Notes: generated by a model not told the origin, from the sequence alone. Counted from the stretch's first letter, positions 24,646 through 37,300 are shown. The stretch is DNA of 64,000 nucleotides from Rhinopithecus roxellana (GCF_007565055.1 NC_044561.1:30893483-30957482); one strand, 5' to 3'. Program-made: numbers and translations.

Positions 24646-26324
24646 AAGAAATGAGCCTTATTAGAGGAACATATTAGTGGAAGCAATTCAGAGGAATATG
24701 CTATCCGTATGAACAGTATTGATAGCTGCCTTTAATACATTTTAGTGTGTGTGACATGATGTGTTTCGTGCCAAAAAAAAAAAAAAAATTAATTTGTGAC
24801 AAGTAAAGCCAGAGATGGTTCCTAGCAATACTGCCCTAATAAAGTATACATACTGCCTAGGTCAGCACCACTTGGTCAGTTCGGCAGACAAATACTGTAT
24901 CAAAATTCAAAGAAGCTACTCATTCTCAGGAAAAAGTAATTTCTGCAAAGAACTATTAGAAAACTCCCCGTATCGTGATTATACTTTTTGTTTTTAAAAC
25001 TGACATTTATTTTGATGTGACATTTTCTGAATCCCTCAATGACTTTTAGTTGCAATACCAACATGCAGAGAGAAAATCAAAATGGGAATGCAATCATTTT
25101 ATTGATAAAGTATGCTACAATTATATGACAGGGCTACTGGTCTCAACCAGCTTAAAGACCATCACAAGAACAACCTTTTTAAAAGCACTGCCTTTGGTGC
25201 CATTAACTTTGTTGTTCTTATCAAGATGTTTTTCATTCACCTGGGTGAGTGTCCACAAAGTTGACAGGCCAATGATCAATGACTGGATTCGTTTCTTAAT
25301 TTCCATTTCTAGTAAATTCAAGGGAAGAACCAGGAGGCGGTAATACAACCTAGTAGGTAGGAAAACGAACGGGGATTTTTCTACTACAGCAAATAAAATG
25401 TGTACCTGGAGGACCTCAGGGTTCTTTTTACAATAACAGCCGGCCTGTTGGCTGTTTATTCGCTGCATTTTAATATCTCTTTTCTAACACTAAGAGGCAT
25501 ATCAAATGAATATTTACCTCCAGGAATTTTAAAATACAATAATAAAAATAATTAGTTAAATGGTTGTTTAAAAAACTGCTTCTCTCTTAACAGGGGATCC
25601 AAAGCCTCCATAATGAAGTTTAAAAAGAAAAATTTTACCCAAGTGAAAAGCTATAAACACAAATGCCTTTGTGTTCTATTTTCAGTTTCAGAAACAAAAT
25701 TTTAAACCTTAATATCCAGCTCTATATCTTCACATAAAACTTGCTCAGTTCCCTTTCAAGAGGTAATCTTGGCTGCAATTACACTATCTAATGACCAAAG
25801 TGAAAAATAGGATTTCTGACTGACCCTGGCAGGCCAGCTTTTTATGCTCAAATGATATAAGAGAACAGCTAACAAGACCTCACCATGCATGGCCTTAAAT
25901 GTTATTGATGGCACTAAAGCAAGTCTACCCTTAAAAAAAAAAAATCCTTTAGTGTGCCTGGTCTTGCTGTCACCACAGGAGTGACTTACATCCTGTGGGC
26001 TGATGATTCATGGACAGAGTTTCCTGTCATTTGTCTCATGTTCATGACATTACAATTTCACTAAATATTCCTCTGGTTTATACGTTAGTAGAGACTTTGT
26101 TGAGAAGTGTAGGAGTGGTCTTCATACGGTTATGTGCTGTCATCTAATACCCTCTTTATTTCTTATGCCCTTTCATGTAAAATCATTCTAGTTCACATAT
26201 CTTAGGCACCTTCCAGAACCTCTGATAACTTGCAGTGCCTTTCCCCAGACCTTTACAATCCATCTCTTCAACTGAAGATCTGAAAGTCTTTGTTATTTAA
26301 TGCAAATGTACATGTTTTCCATAG

Positions 26325-26440
26325 AGCAGTGATTTTCAAACACAGCTGTGAAATGGAGAAATCCAGGCTACACTCTCAGAAATCCTAATTCAGGATGTCC
26401 CTGTGATGGAGTCTAAGAATCTTTGATTAAAAACTTCCAG
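26325..26440 (+). mobile_element. hAT-type DNA transposon fragment
   Basis: GCAGTGATTTTCAAACACAG, CCTAATTCAGGATGTCCCTG and TAAGAATCTTTGATTAAAAA fit the same CAGTGGTTCTCAAAC family as the element at 19970, here diverged and incomplete. Confidence 0.55.
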
Positions 26441-27141
26441 AGGGGATTTTTACTTGCATCCGGAATTGACCAGAGTTGTGGGGAAAACTACCTTGGAAAT
26501 GTGATTTCTATGTCTTCTCTCTTCATTTGTATGATTTCTATGCAAAGACAAAAAAAAAAAGAAAAGAAAAAAAGCACCCAAATGATTATTCTGGTAATCT
26601 ATCCAAGGAAAGGGATATCCTTATTCATATTTAGAAAGAATTATCTCCAAACCATTTGCAGCTTCTTCTCAGTTGACACCATTTCCGGGACTCCAAAAGT
26701 AAGATCACAGTTTAATGAATGTAGAACCTCTGTCCTTCTTATCCACCTCCTTTTTTCCTTCTTTCACAAAGTAAAAACAATATACACACTCACAGAATGT
26801 CTGGAACTATCCCAATCCAAGTAGCTATTTAGCTATTTGAGAATTAGCATGAAGAAACAGTGTGAAATTGGCGTCAGAACAGTCCCTGTCCTTTTATCTA
26901 TAAATGAATCCTCTCTTCACCTACTCATGGAAAAGGGGGAGAGAGAAAGGTTTCGGAGATATACTCATTTATAAATCTTCATTTAAACATATCTACATGC
27001 CATTATTGACAATTCAACATTTAATGAGTTCTACTCATAATGAGGGTGGCATTATGCTAAGTCGTAAGCTAGGGAGATCAATAAAATACATATTGCTAAG
27101 TATGAGATTGCTCAGACACTTAGGCAGTGGGAAAGACAAAA

Positions 27142-27412
27142 CCCTCTTGTTGCCCAGGCTGGAGTGCAATGGCGAGATCTCGGCTCACTGGAACCTCTTC
27201 CTCCTGGGTTCAAACGATTCTCCTCCCTCAGCCTCCTGAGTAGCTGGGATTACAAGCATGCTCCACCAAGCCCGGCTAATTTTGTATTTTTAGTAGAGAC
27301 AGGGTTTCTCTATGATGGTCAGGCTGGTCTCAAACTCCTGACCTCAAGTGATCCACCTGCCTCGGTCTCCCAAAGTGCTGGGATTAGAGGCTTGCACCAC
27401 TGCACCTGGCCC
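27142..27412 (-). mobile_element. Alu (minus), lacking its 3' tail
   Basis: Starts abruptly at CTCTTGTTGCCCAGGCTGGA without the T-rich end and continues to CACTGCACCTGGCC. It ends about 260 bp upstream of exon 5, the closest Alu to any exon here. Confidence 0.93.
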
Positions 27413-27674
27413 AAACTATTTTTAAATTTGATCATCAGACCCATTACTTTGATGTAGGTCAAGCAGCGTGTAATGGAAATAGTGTTGGCTGGAGGTCAGT
27501 TGGCCCGCTCCACACCAGCCACTCATTTGCCTCAGGTTTCTGATCTGCTGAGTTTGTGGATTTCTAAAGTCCCTTCCTGTTCTATGTTCCCAAGCATTTG
27601 TAGTCACCCTAGAAATTATCCCATTCTTATTATAATTCTGTTCCTGATTCTTTCCCCTTATTTCTCTTTTGCAG

Positions 27675-27728
27675 ATTCTGTTTATGGGCATGATGACCGA
27701 GTACTATCACTACTTTTTCACAACCTTG
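27675..27728 (+). CDS. GRIK1: GRIK1 coding exon (exon 5), 54-bp ATD exon
   Basis: This short exon of 18 codons (ILFMGMMTEYYHYFFTTL) follows directly in frame from the K-Q end of exon 4 and continues the ATD of GluK1. Both boundaries are phase 0. The acceptor is strong: a long pyrimidine tract (27640-27672, rich in C and T) ends in TTTTGCAG. The donor is TTG|gtaagt, a full match to consensus at the intron side. The 54-bp length is typical of this exon in kainate receptor genes. As it is short and symmetric (a multiple of three), skipping would delete 18 residues without a frame change. The frame remains open for about 72 codons past the donor. No substitution that would break the protein is seen. 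Confidence 0.96.
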
Positions 27729-30219
27729 GTAAGTGCATCTGGGAGAAATGTATTCCACATGGTAGGTCTTCACACAGTTATTTCAGAGTCAGCCTCACCA
27801 GTGTCAAAGGCAGGATATTGTCATGGAGACTTGCCTTACTTTCCTAAGAATCCTCTAAATTCAGCAATGCTGAGCAGCAGGCTTCTTTCTTTCTTTCCTT
27901 TTTTAACTTGTATCAATGCATATGCATTCAGAAAGGGATTAAAATGAAAATTCCATTAAATAGAAACTATTACAGTAAAAACTATTCATAAAAAAGCATC
28001 ATCTATAATTTTTATATACATTAGAAGGTGCATCCAAGTGTGGCTGGCATTCATTGATTTGATGTGGCTTTCCTGCCTGTGTCCAGTAGATAGCTGGGTT
28101 AGCCAGGGGTTACCTGTCAGATGTTTGAAAAACCTTCAAAAAGGGGAGTTTTGGAGATGCTCTGCACATTGAACATTATGCACCATTAAGAAAAATCATG
28201 GTCCTAAGCCTTAGAAACCCAAAAGAAACCATAGGACATCTTAAATTTTGAGAGACTATCTGATCATGGAGAATGATTTAGGGTATTTAACACATCAAAA
28301 CGATGTGATAATTTTCATTCAGTCAATTTCAGATATCAGTGACAGCCCCCACCTCCCCACCTACACACCCACACACTCCACTTTCTTACATGAGAAGAAA
28401 AACAGAATCAAGCTCGTTTTCTAATCTGTAAGAGTGCATCAGCTAAATTCGACCTGGATTCTGGGGGACTCAGTAACAGTACCATTTTAGCAAATTCAGC
28501 TGCCAAGCTAGTGAGTAGGGCAATTCAAAGAATTTACAATAAGGATCCGAAGTAGTAAATTCTATTTCTGACTCAATTATCTTTGAGAGTGCAGAGGACA
28601 CCACGAAATGAATGCTTTGGGATAGTTGTCAAAATCATTACTGCTACTGAGCATAGGGTGGAAGTGGGTACAGGGTAGAAATTCCTGAACTAAGGTTTGC
28701 ATCGTCTTCCCATCTGCCTCTTCCTGCTTCTTGATCATGTCATCTTTGAGAACAGCTGAGGGAAAACTTGGGAACTGCAAAGTGTCTTACTCTGCTCACA
28801 AGTATGGTTCTTCCCATCACCAAGAACACCTGAGGGTTACTCAAGGTGACATGGCCATCTGCCTCGGAACTTTCCACCCCCTCCAGGTGTACACACCCTG
28901 GAAGAGCTGGTGTGGAAGAAATTTGAGAAGGAATATCAACAATGGAATCTAACAAGGCTAGGAGACCACAGAGGATGAATAAGAGTGCGCTTTTATTCCT
29001 CTTCACCCCTAACACTCATTCTGCATGCACAAGGGGATGTAGCAAATTGGATTTTGGACTTCCGATATTCTTTGTTGCATGGAAACCCTAAATTGTAGGA
29101 CAACCTAATTTTGCACGTTTAACGTGCTTTATTTTAGCATGTTAAATCTATGTAATGATTCTCTGAGGGGGTTCATGTGTATTCTCGAAGTTTCTGTCTT
29201 ACCTCCTGAGACTGGAGTTAACTGTCTTTCTATCCACTGAGTGTACTAACGGACTCATTTTTTCCTGGGTCTTCTTCTTTAACTTTGCTTCCTTCATCCT
29301 TTTCCTCTGATTTTATCTGCATTCTGTCCTGGTTGGCTTTTATGTTCTTATCATTCTTGCCCATGAGTATTAATAAAAGTTAAAGAAAAAAAAGTTACTT
29401 AGTGTTAAGGAAAAAATATATAATGCTTTAAAAGGCAGTATTGTACACCTTTCTGATGTTGATCTAGGAGCACAGAGCTGTGCTTTTATAGTTCTACTGC
29501 CTCACCCAAATATATCTTGGGAAAGAGAGAGTTCATCAAAAGAATAAATTTGTATGCATCTTCCGCAAATGCAAATCGCGAAGTGTTTCTGAATCTGCTG
29601 CTCTTCAGTACCTGTAATCATCACGAATAATGTCCTGTCTTGCACTGCACTTTCAGAAACCGGTTACATTGTTAAGAAACTTTTATGGAAGTATTTTTCC
29701 TGTTAAATGTTATTTTGAAAGTTGCGTTTCTTCTGAAATGATAATGATATATTTTTTAATCTAGTCTTTTCATATAAGAAAAAAGTTGAAATTATTACAT
29801 AAGCCTGTCTTAAATGTGAATCAATTTAGAAACTTCTGGTTTGCACCCAGCCTCGTCTGTAATAGAAAAACTGTAATAGAAAACACTAGGATGAGCTCAA
29901 CTTTTTTTTTCCTGAAACATTGTCTGAAAGGGAATGGGTTCCCTTATTAAGATGTTCTTGCATCCATGCAGCCTTGTGCTCTAACATATCCTCTGAAGAG
30001 AATCCTTTGGTTCCTATTCTGAGCCTATGTTCAGTGAACATTCTTCATGCCCTCATTGTGTGAAAGATGAGTTCTTTTCAACAAGCCAGGAGGTGATTTT
30101 TTTCTGCCAGGAGTGATTTTCCTGCCAAATGCATATGCAGTTTTCAAATTTCACCTTTGTGGCAAGACCTGGAACAGCCTGTGGTGCAAGATTTGATGGA
30201 GAAGAGTGGGTACTGCCAG

Positions 30220-30330
30220 TGGTTTATTCTTGTCCTGGTCACATCACCACTCAGAACCTCAGTTTCTTCATCTGTAAAATAAAAGCACGGAACCAAATGG
30301 GAATAAGTACTTTTTCCAATACCCCAAAGG
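30220..30330 (-). mobile_element. MIR fragment (minus)
   Basis: CACTCAGAACCTCAGTTTCT and TCATCTGTAAAATAAAAGCA are the reverse complement of the MIR central part. Confidence 0.65.
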
Positions 30331-30585
30331 CTATAAACTGGGAACAGAATTCTTAGCTTTTTAGAATGTCACAGCCTGTGACCAAGGATGTACTAATTAT
30401 CAACAGCCAAATTCCTCCTCTTGACTTATCCAAACTCTAACGGTACGGCAAAAATAAAACAGATGAAAATGAAAACTGATGACTGCCCTAGAAGTTTTAG
30501 GGCAGAATGTGAATGGAAAACAATGGGAAAGATGTTCTTTTATTGAAATAGTGTGGTATGGCTGCCATTTTGTTTTAATCTATAG

Positions 30586-31063
30586 CAGCTCCACTTTATC
30601 CAATGGGTACATGTTCTAAGACCTCCAATAGATGTCTGAAATCTAGTATGGTGCCAAAGCCCATATAGATTATGTTTTTCTTATATATGCATACTTAGGA
30701 TAAAGCTTAATTTATAAATTAGGCACACTACTCTTGCAGACTGGGACCATTATGAAGTGTAAGGGTGACTTACCAAAGTACTTCCATACCACAATAGCCG
30801 ACCTCGTAACTGAGACAGCTATGAAGGGACTGATGAGCAGGTGGCATCTGTAGTATGGAGACTCTGGACAAAGGAATAATTCATGTCCCAGGCAGGACAG
30901 CATGGGACAACTCAAGATTTCCTCAAGCTACTCAGAATGGTGTGCAATTTTAAAATTACGAATTGCTTATTTCTGAAGTTTTCCACTTAACATGTTCCAA
31001 ATGTGGTTGACCGCAAGTAACTGAAACCATGAACCACAAAACCACAGATAAGAGGGATCACTG
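30586..31063 (+). mobile_element. Tigger-like DNA transposon, copy 2
   Basis: The element begins CAGCTCCACTTTATCCAATG and ends CAGATAAGAGGGATCACTG followed by TA. The interior matches the copy at 1073-1790: CTAAGACCTCCAATAGATG, AATTTATAAATTAGGCACAC, GTTGACCGCAAGTAACTGAA. It is a non-autonomous TcMar-Tigger-type element without a transposase ORF. Its right end is 92 bp upstream of exon 6. Confidence 0.85.
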
Positions 31064-31155
31064 TATTAGTTGCTGCTACAAGCATTAATTTTCTTTTGCA
31101 TAAAAACATGGAAATGCTAATTCTTTTTCACTTTATCCTTTTTGATACTATGCAG

Positions 31156-31329
31156 GACTTATTCGCTTTGGATCTGGAGCTCTACAGGTACAGCGGCGTA
31201 AACATGACCGGGTTTCGGCTGCTTAACATTGACAACCCTCACGTGTCATCCATCATTGAGAAGTGGTCCATGGAGAGACTGCAGGCCCCACCCAGGCCCG
31301 AGACTGGCCTTTTGGATGGCATGATGACA
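31156..31329 (+). CDS. GRIK1: GRIK1 coding exon (exon 6), ATD with N-glycosylation site
   Basis: This 174-bp exon encodes 58 codons of the GluK1 ATD, from DLFALDLELYRYSG to ETGLLDGMMT, phase 0 at both ends. The acceptor is TATGCAG|GAC behind a T-rich tract, and the donor is ACA|gtaagt. A glycosylation sequon Asn-Met-Thr is encoded at 31201-31209. FALDLELYRYSGVN differs from the GRIK2 and GRIK3 versions as I recall them and supports GRIK1. The local sequence is more GC-rich than the intron around it and has several CpGs, as expected for constrained coding DNA. A Tigger-like transposon ends at 31063, only 92 bp upstream. The exon length is a multiple of three, so skipping would keep frame. Confidence 0.97.
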
Positions 31330-33479
31330 GTAAGTCATTTGCAAATAAAATAACTCGCGAGAATATGTGAGTTCCTTCGGGGTTAAGATCACACATGTCT
31401 TTAAAATGTTCAAGAAAAGTGTTACAGTGGGTGCCTTGACTTGCAGGAGAGAAGAAAGAGTTTGCTTTTTAGGTAATTTGAAAGGCTGTGACTGGCTACT
31501 AGCAAAAACTGCTATTTTTAGCTTCCTGGATGTACTTGCCCCAGATAAAAACTTGACAAGAGTAGCCACCATTATCAGCCAAACCAGTGCAAGGACAAGT
31601 TGAAGAGCATTTTATTGTAGGAATGTGGCCGTGGGGAAGGTGGCTGGTTGGGGAAGAGGAGGAACAACATACCTGTGAGTTTTGCAGAACCGGTTTGTGT
31701 TCCTCACTTCTGCCACATTTCAGTAAGCAGAGCCAATGTGGAAAAATGCCGGATCTACAAACAGTTGGTGTATTCAGCTCTTCCTGTCCTGGATGTGTAT
31801 AGGCTCACCTCTGCAGAACTGACAGTGTTTAACACCAGCCATATGTCGCTCTTGAAGCAGATGCCAGACCTGCCTCCTGACAAGGCAGAGATACTCTGCT
31901 GAACAGATAAATTGCGAACTGCCTCATCAGAGAGCTTCTCCCTAACATCATTTGTCTCTTGTCAAATGTACCTACCTTCACTTTATTTCTCTAATGAAGC
32001 TCCCTGGGTGCTGAAGAAAATAGCAGGAAATAATTTTTTTAAAAATGCTTCCTATGTGGGAGCCATCTAAGGGGAAAGATACTGGGGAATGCAGGCAGGT
32101 AATAGCATTTTAAATTGGCATAGGATTTTATTATCCATTCCTATCACTGGGAGACACACTCTCGCTTCTAAGATGCAATTTACCCATCATCTCACAGAGA
32201 ACTTGGATTTTTTTCCCCCTTTTTCTTATGAAGAACAAATGAAAATGAAGAAATAAATGAATGAATGAAGTGGCTCTGGATGATTCCATGTTCAGGCTCC
32301 CTAACTGTTTTTCAAACCTGAAATAACTTTTGAAATATTCAACGTGAACTGAGAGATAATGATGGAAAGCATCTTGGTACAAATGAGCCCTGGGATGATT
32401 TGAAACATTTCTCTGAATAGGAACAAGCAGAGAATATCCAGGGCGATACTAGACTTCTGAAAGGGAGAGGGAACACCAGAGACAGAGGGAGAAGCATGCT
32501 AATACATCGGTTTTTCTCTTATTCCTCTTGGGTTTGTAATTTCAGTGAGTGCAAATATGGTTCAAAATCCTCTGCCCACTCTTCCAATGAAGTTTCCATC
32601 ACAGGATGAGATCTCAAATCATTTTTATCTGTGTTTGGGATATACCACTAAAAGAGTTACAGTTTGAATCTGTGTTAACATAGATTGTGGACTTAGGCCA
32701 AGCATTAAATATTCATCACAAGTATGGCTTAATTTACAAAGAAAAAAAGTCTGTGTGTTCAATTATACTGAGCTGACAAAACAGCTCGTTCATATTGACT
32801 GAGATGAGGAAGACTGTTGAATGAAGGAGACAGACCTATGCAATTCATGTGGAATCAGGCCAAGCATGAGGTGATGCTGCCACCCCAGAGCTGCGGCCGG
32901 TGTCCTGGGTTAACAGTGATCCCATGGGCAGGAAGTGTGACAAGGTTGAGTCCCAATGGATGGAAGAGGCCCTTCAGGTCTGCCTGAAGCTTTTTACTGT
33001 CATCCCAACTAAGAGAGGGGTTTCTAGGCTGTGTTCTTACACTTATTATTATAATAAACTACAAAAAGGAAAGTGGGGATTTACCAGAGCTCACTGAGGT
33101 GCTGTAAAAGTGCGTAGAGTAACTATTCAATATATCAGGTAGTGTCGATACTCATTTTTTAAAAAGTGATAGGATGCAAGCACCAGCAGGAGCTGTATCC
33201 AACAGTCATACAGATAATAACTATGAAATTATGTGAAGGGTAATACTTACTTTTTTTTATCCAAAGAGTCTGCTTTGCACTTGACTCTTTTCTTTCTGTT
33301 TCTGCTGGATGTGGCTACTTTGGGAATGTGGAAACTGTGTCAGGGGAGGTGAAGGACATTGAAGGGCATGAAAGGACATCCATTTGACCAATAGCTAAGC
33401 CAAGAGAGCAAACTTACGACCCCAAGCCCAGGCCCAATGCTAACAAATCTTTGCTGTCAGGTTGCCCCTATTTAAACTC

Positions 33480-33850
33480 TTTCTTCTCTACCTTAAAGAT
33501 AAAAAGTCCTTTGGTTTCAATTTCATTGGGTCCAAATAGCAGACCCTGCCCTTCATTCATTCTTGCATGTCAAGCACTTGTTGCCCACGTGCCTAGAAGC
33601 ATACAGTAGCCCCCTCCCTGGCTTTTCTCTCTTTCCTCTTACCTGTTTTTGTTTTCTTCACAGCCCTATGACCTGACTTGTTATATTTTGATTTGTTTGT
33701 TTAGTACCTTCCCCTACAAGAATAGACACTTCATAAAAGCATCTTTTATGAAAAAGAGGCTTTGTGCTTTTGTTCTCTGCTTTCTCCCCAGCACTAGAAA
33801 AGGCCTAGCGCAAAGTACACCTTCAGTAAATGTGTATTTAATAAAGAAAT
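33480..33850 (+). mobile_element. L2 LINE 3' end (plus)
   Basis: Late part shows CTTCCCCTACAAGAATAGAC, CTCTGCTTTCTCCCCAGCAC and CAGTAAATGTGTATTTAATA, the L2 3' pattern. The 5' limit is approximate. Confidence 0.65.
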
Positions 33851-35004
33851 TAATGCGCTAAATAAATAAGAATTAAGCTTCTACTAAAACTGAAGATGTT
33901 GAATGAAAAATATTTAGGCAGCCCTGAAATAGTCCCATAAAAGTGCAGAGAGTTCCTATAAATAAGATATATGTGAATGTGCATGATTAGTAAAATAGAG
34001 ATTACTTTAAAATAATAGTGTTTTTTTAAAATTAGTCACAGACTGGCCACTCTTAATGTTTAAATAATGCCATTACTATAATAGAATTGTATTCTCTGAA
34101 ATCATATGCTTCATTCCACTATTCTTCAAGGTGAATTTCCCTGTAACTGTTTATAGTCATATTTTTGTGTGTGGTGCATACATATATGGATGAATATGGA
34201 AATTAGAAAAAAGCATAAGAAAAATGCATGTATTTTGATTTCCCATTCAATTATCTATTTTTCTCTCTAATATTTTTAACTGTTAAGCATTTCTTAGAAT
34301 TTCATACACTAAAAAATCCTCAAATAATATGATTTTATCAAAACACTCATATCTGAAAATAGAGAAGTCAGTCATGCCCATATCCAAAACATCTTGACAC
34401 CAGATTTAAGAACAATAGAATTAATTAAATAAAAAAATTTAGTTTAAAAATTAGGTTAAAATTAAGTTAAGAAAATTGTTACTGAGTCAATCGAGTTCAA
34501 AAACAGTAAAACTCATTATTAAAAAAATCTTGAGAAAAAAAGAGAAAGAGTGTTTTATCAACTGAAGTGTTAATTGACAAAATTAACAGAAGTTTGGAGT
34601 GAATTTTATAAAATCTACTCTGTTCTCTTTTATAATCTTTAAATTTTTTCTCACCAATTGGGCTGATCCAACCTTTCAGCTTTTGGGTAGACTGGGATAA
34701 TACAGAATGGGTCATTCTCAAATGGATTCTTCTCAGTGGACGAAAATTGTGTGTAAGTCAACACTGCACAGGAGTCAGGGAAACAACCAAACGTTGATCT
34801 GATATCTGCCTTGCCAGTTCTTCACATCCACTCACAACCTAAAGTTAAGTCAGTAGCCTTATCCTGTTCTCTTGCCTGTAAACATTTCCTTTAATCATGA
34901 GCCATAGGGAAGATGTCCTAGAGTTCCCACCTTGTACATCCACTGCTACTCCAGCAATGAAACAAAATAGGCAGCTGGATTCAGTACAAAAAGCAAAATC
35001 TTCC

Positions 35005-35190
35005 CAGATAATGAAAGCCTAGGGTTAAGTCCTGGCTATGTCTCCTAACTAAGTGACCAAGAGCAAGTTATTTAACCTCTCTCAGTTCTCTGCTCATCTG
35101 TAAATCTGTACAATAACGCCTTACAGTGTTACTCTACAGATTAAATTAGATCACATATGTGAAGCCTCTAGTACATAGAATTGAATTTAC
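35005..35190 (-). mobile_element. MIR (minus)
   Basis: AAGTCCTGGCTATGTCTCCT, AGTGACCAAGAGCAAGTTAT, TTAACCTCTCTCAGTTCTCT and TCATCTGTAAATCTGTACAA follow the MIR reverse complement closely. Confidence 0.8.
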
Positions 35191-35236
35191 TTGATACCTG
35201 ATGTTTTGCCTATTTGTAGTCAATAAAAGAACAAGA

Positions 35237-35532
35237 GGCTGTGTACGGTGGCTCATGCCTGTAATCCCAACACTTTGGGAGTCCGAACCGGGTGGATCAC
35301 GAGGTCAGGAGTTCAAGACCAGCCTGGCCAACATGGCGAAACCTTGTCTCTACTAAAAATACAAAAATTATCTGGGTGTGGTGGTGGGTGCCTGTAATCC
35401 CAGCTACTTGGGAGGCTGAGGCAGGAGAATTGCTTGAACCAGGGAGGCAGAGGTTGTAGTGAGCCGAGATTATGCCATTGCACCCCAGCCTGGGCAATAA
35501 GATCAAGACTCCATCTAAAAAAACAAAAAACA
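35237..35532 (+). mobile_element. Alu (plus), full length
   Basis: Starts GGCTGTGTACGGTGGCTCAT and ends CCATCTAAAAAAACAAAAAA. Approximate duplications around AAAGAACAAGAG on the left and AAAAACCAAGAG on the right. It is the only Alu in intron 6. Confidence 0.95.
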
Positions 35533-37074
35533 AAAAACCAAGAGATATTCTGAAATATCATGGCAGAATCCACATGTTTCCAAAAAACACATTTCTTAGC
35601 TTGCACATATAGCCCAAGATGGACCCTTATCTGGGACCTGTGTGACCCTGTATGATCAGCCCATTTGATCTCTGAATATTAGCTCTCTTCAGCACCCCAG
35701 TGTCCTCCTGCTTTTTCCAACAACAATTATGTGCCATGCCACGCAGACAGCTAAGTATGAGGACTTTCTAAGGCCACGTAGTGTTGTTAGTCCTCATCTC
35801 TAAGATGAGGTGGCATCTCACTGGCTTATGTTGGGAGTCCTCAAGACCATCTTCAGATTTGATGATTTGCTAGCAGGACTCACAGAACTCAGAAAAGCTG
35901 TTGTACTCACAATGACAGATTTATAGCAAAAGAAGACAGAGTAAAATCAGCAAAGGAAAAAATGACAGAGTCCACACAGAAAAAGCACAAACTTCCAAGT
36001 ATCCTCTCCCAACAGAGTTGCATGAACAGCACTGAATCCTCAGCAATGATCTATGACAAGTAGAAAGTATTGCCAGCCACGGAAACTCACCCAAGCCTTG
36101 GGGTCCAGGTTTTTTATTGAGATGATCGGTCACATAGGCATGGAGCTCCCATATAGCTGGCCTTAGTTACTTAGTATCCAGCCTTTCAGGAGATCAAATT
36201 GATACAGCATGGCCCAGAGCCCTAGGCCAGCAAAAAGAGGCATTCATCATAAATCATATTTTTAAAATAAACTATCTGACATTACCCAGGACCTCAAGAA
36301 TACAATGACTCTCTTATTGCGGTATTCCAAGGAGTTGAAGGTTATCTCTTAAGAGCCAGTCAAGGGGCCGGTCCTCTCTTTGGAATGTGCAAGGTCTGAG
36401 TACCCCAAGCCCAGTGAGTTAATCCTTTACTACAAATTGTAATAACCAAAACATTGTGTACTAGAGAGAAGTATGATTTCAGTGTGCTTATTTCATGGTT
36501 CAGATTGTGGTAAAAAGATTTTCTTAGGGTCATTGAGCAATGTGATCTCATCCAGGCTTTAGATATATATAAAATGTGAACATAAACACATTTGGAAGAG
36601 GAAAATTTGAAACATAAACCAGTTTCTATTACGTTACCTATTACCTAAAATGATGACAGTCATTCAGTAAGCAGGCCTCAAGCACAAAACTGAAAGGGGG
36701 AGGAAAATCAGTGGTAGTACATTAGTGCTATAATATAGTTAATGTAAACATTTTCTCCATCTAAGAAAACATTGTATTTCAAGGGGTAGCATATTTGTTA
36801 GAATAAATAGTTTTCTTCTTTGGGTTGAAAGGCACAGATTAGACCTATAATTTTGAATCATTTTATTGCCCTTCCCAATATGGAGCCCGCCTTGAGAAAG
36901 AATATCCATCTTTTCTAAACTAAGTTTATGGAAAAATCAGATTATTAGAATTCCAGTCCTTATACTTCTCTATCAAATTGGTCATTCAGTGAATTAATGA
37001 ATACAGATACAAATTTTCAAAAACGTATATCCTATTGATTAAAAAAAGTCCAAGTCACCATAGCATGTGGCTAT

Positions 37075-37300
37075 GGTCGTGAGCTGAAATCTGAGTTTGC
37101 ATCCCAAATTAGAATTCTCACTCCTTCCCTTAATGGCTACAAAATTTTAGGCAAGTTATTCTACCTCTACAAGCCTCAATTTCCCCAACTGCATACCTAT
37201 TTCAAAAGTTTAATTTCAGTAATTAAAAAAGATGACTTATGTAAAATGCTTATAGTGCCTGGCACATAGTAAATTATCAGTGAATATTAACCTTTATTGA
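37075..37300 (-). mobile_element. MIR (minus)
   Basis: TTAGGCAAGTTATTCTACCT, CAAGCCTCAATTTCCCCAAC and ATAGTGCCTGGCACATAGTA follow the MIR reverse complement. First of three MIRs in tandem array within 760 bp. Confidence 0.8.

Larger units (their letters stand above)
9325..27674 (+). other. GRIK1: GRIK1 intron 4 (18.35 kb)
   Basis: The intron has a GT donor (gtaaga at 9325) and an AG acceptor (27673-27674). It holds a TC microsatellite close to the donor, seven Alus, an L1PA 3' end, an L2 3' end, an MLT1-like LTR, MIRs and hAT-type fragments, each listed separately. In 11263-12635, 14290-15320, 16835-18330, 20155-21234, 21683-22913, 23245-24326 and 24660-27140 I see no gene and no repeat I can name beyond those listed; these are AT-rich unique-looking DNA. 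Confidence 0.93.
27729..31155 (+). other. GRIK1: GRIK1 intron 5 (3.4 kb)
   Basis: This short intron has a perfect gtaagt donor and a TATGCAG acceptor. It contains no Alu, L1 or LTR. A MIR lies at about 30220-30330 and a Tigger-like DNA transposon occupies 30586-31063. The rest (27729-30219 and 30331-30585) is AT-rich DNA with no gene or named repeat visible to me. Confidence 0.95.
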
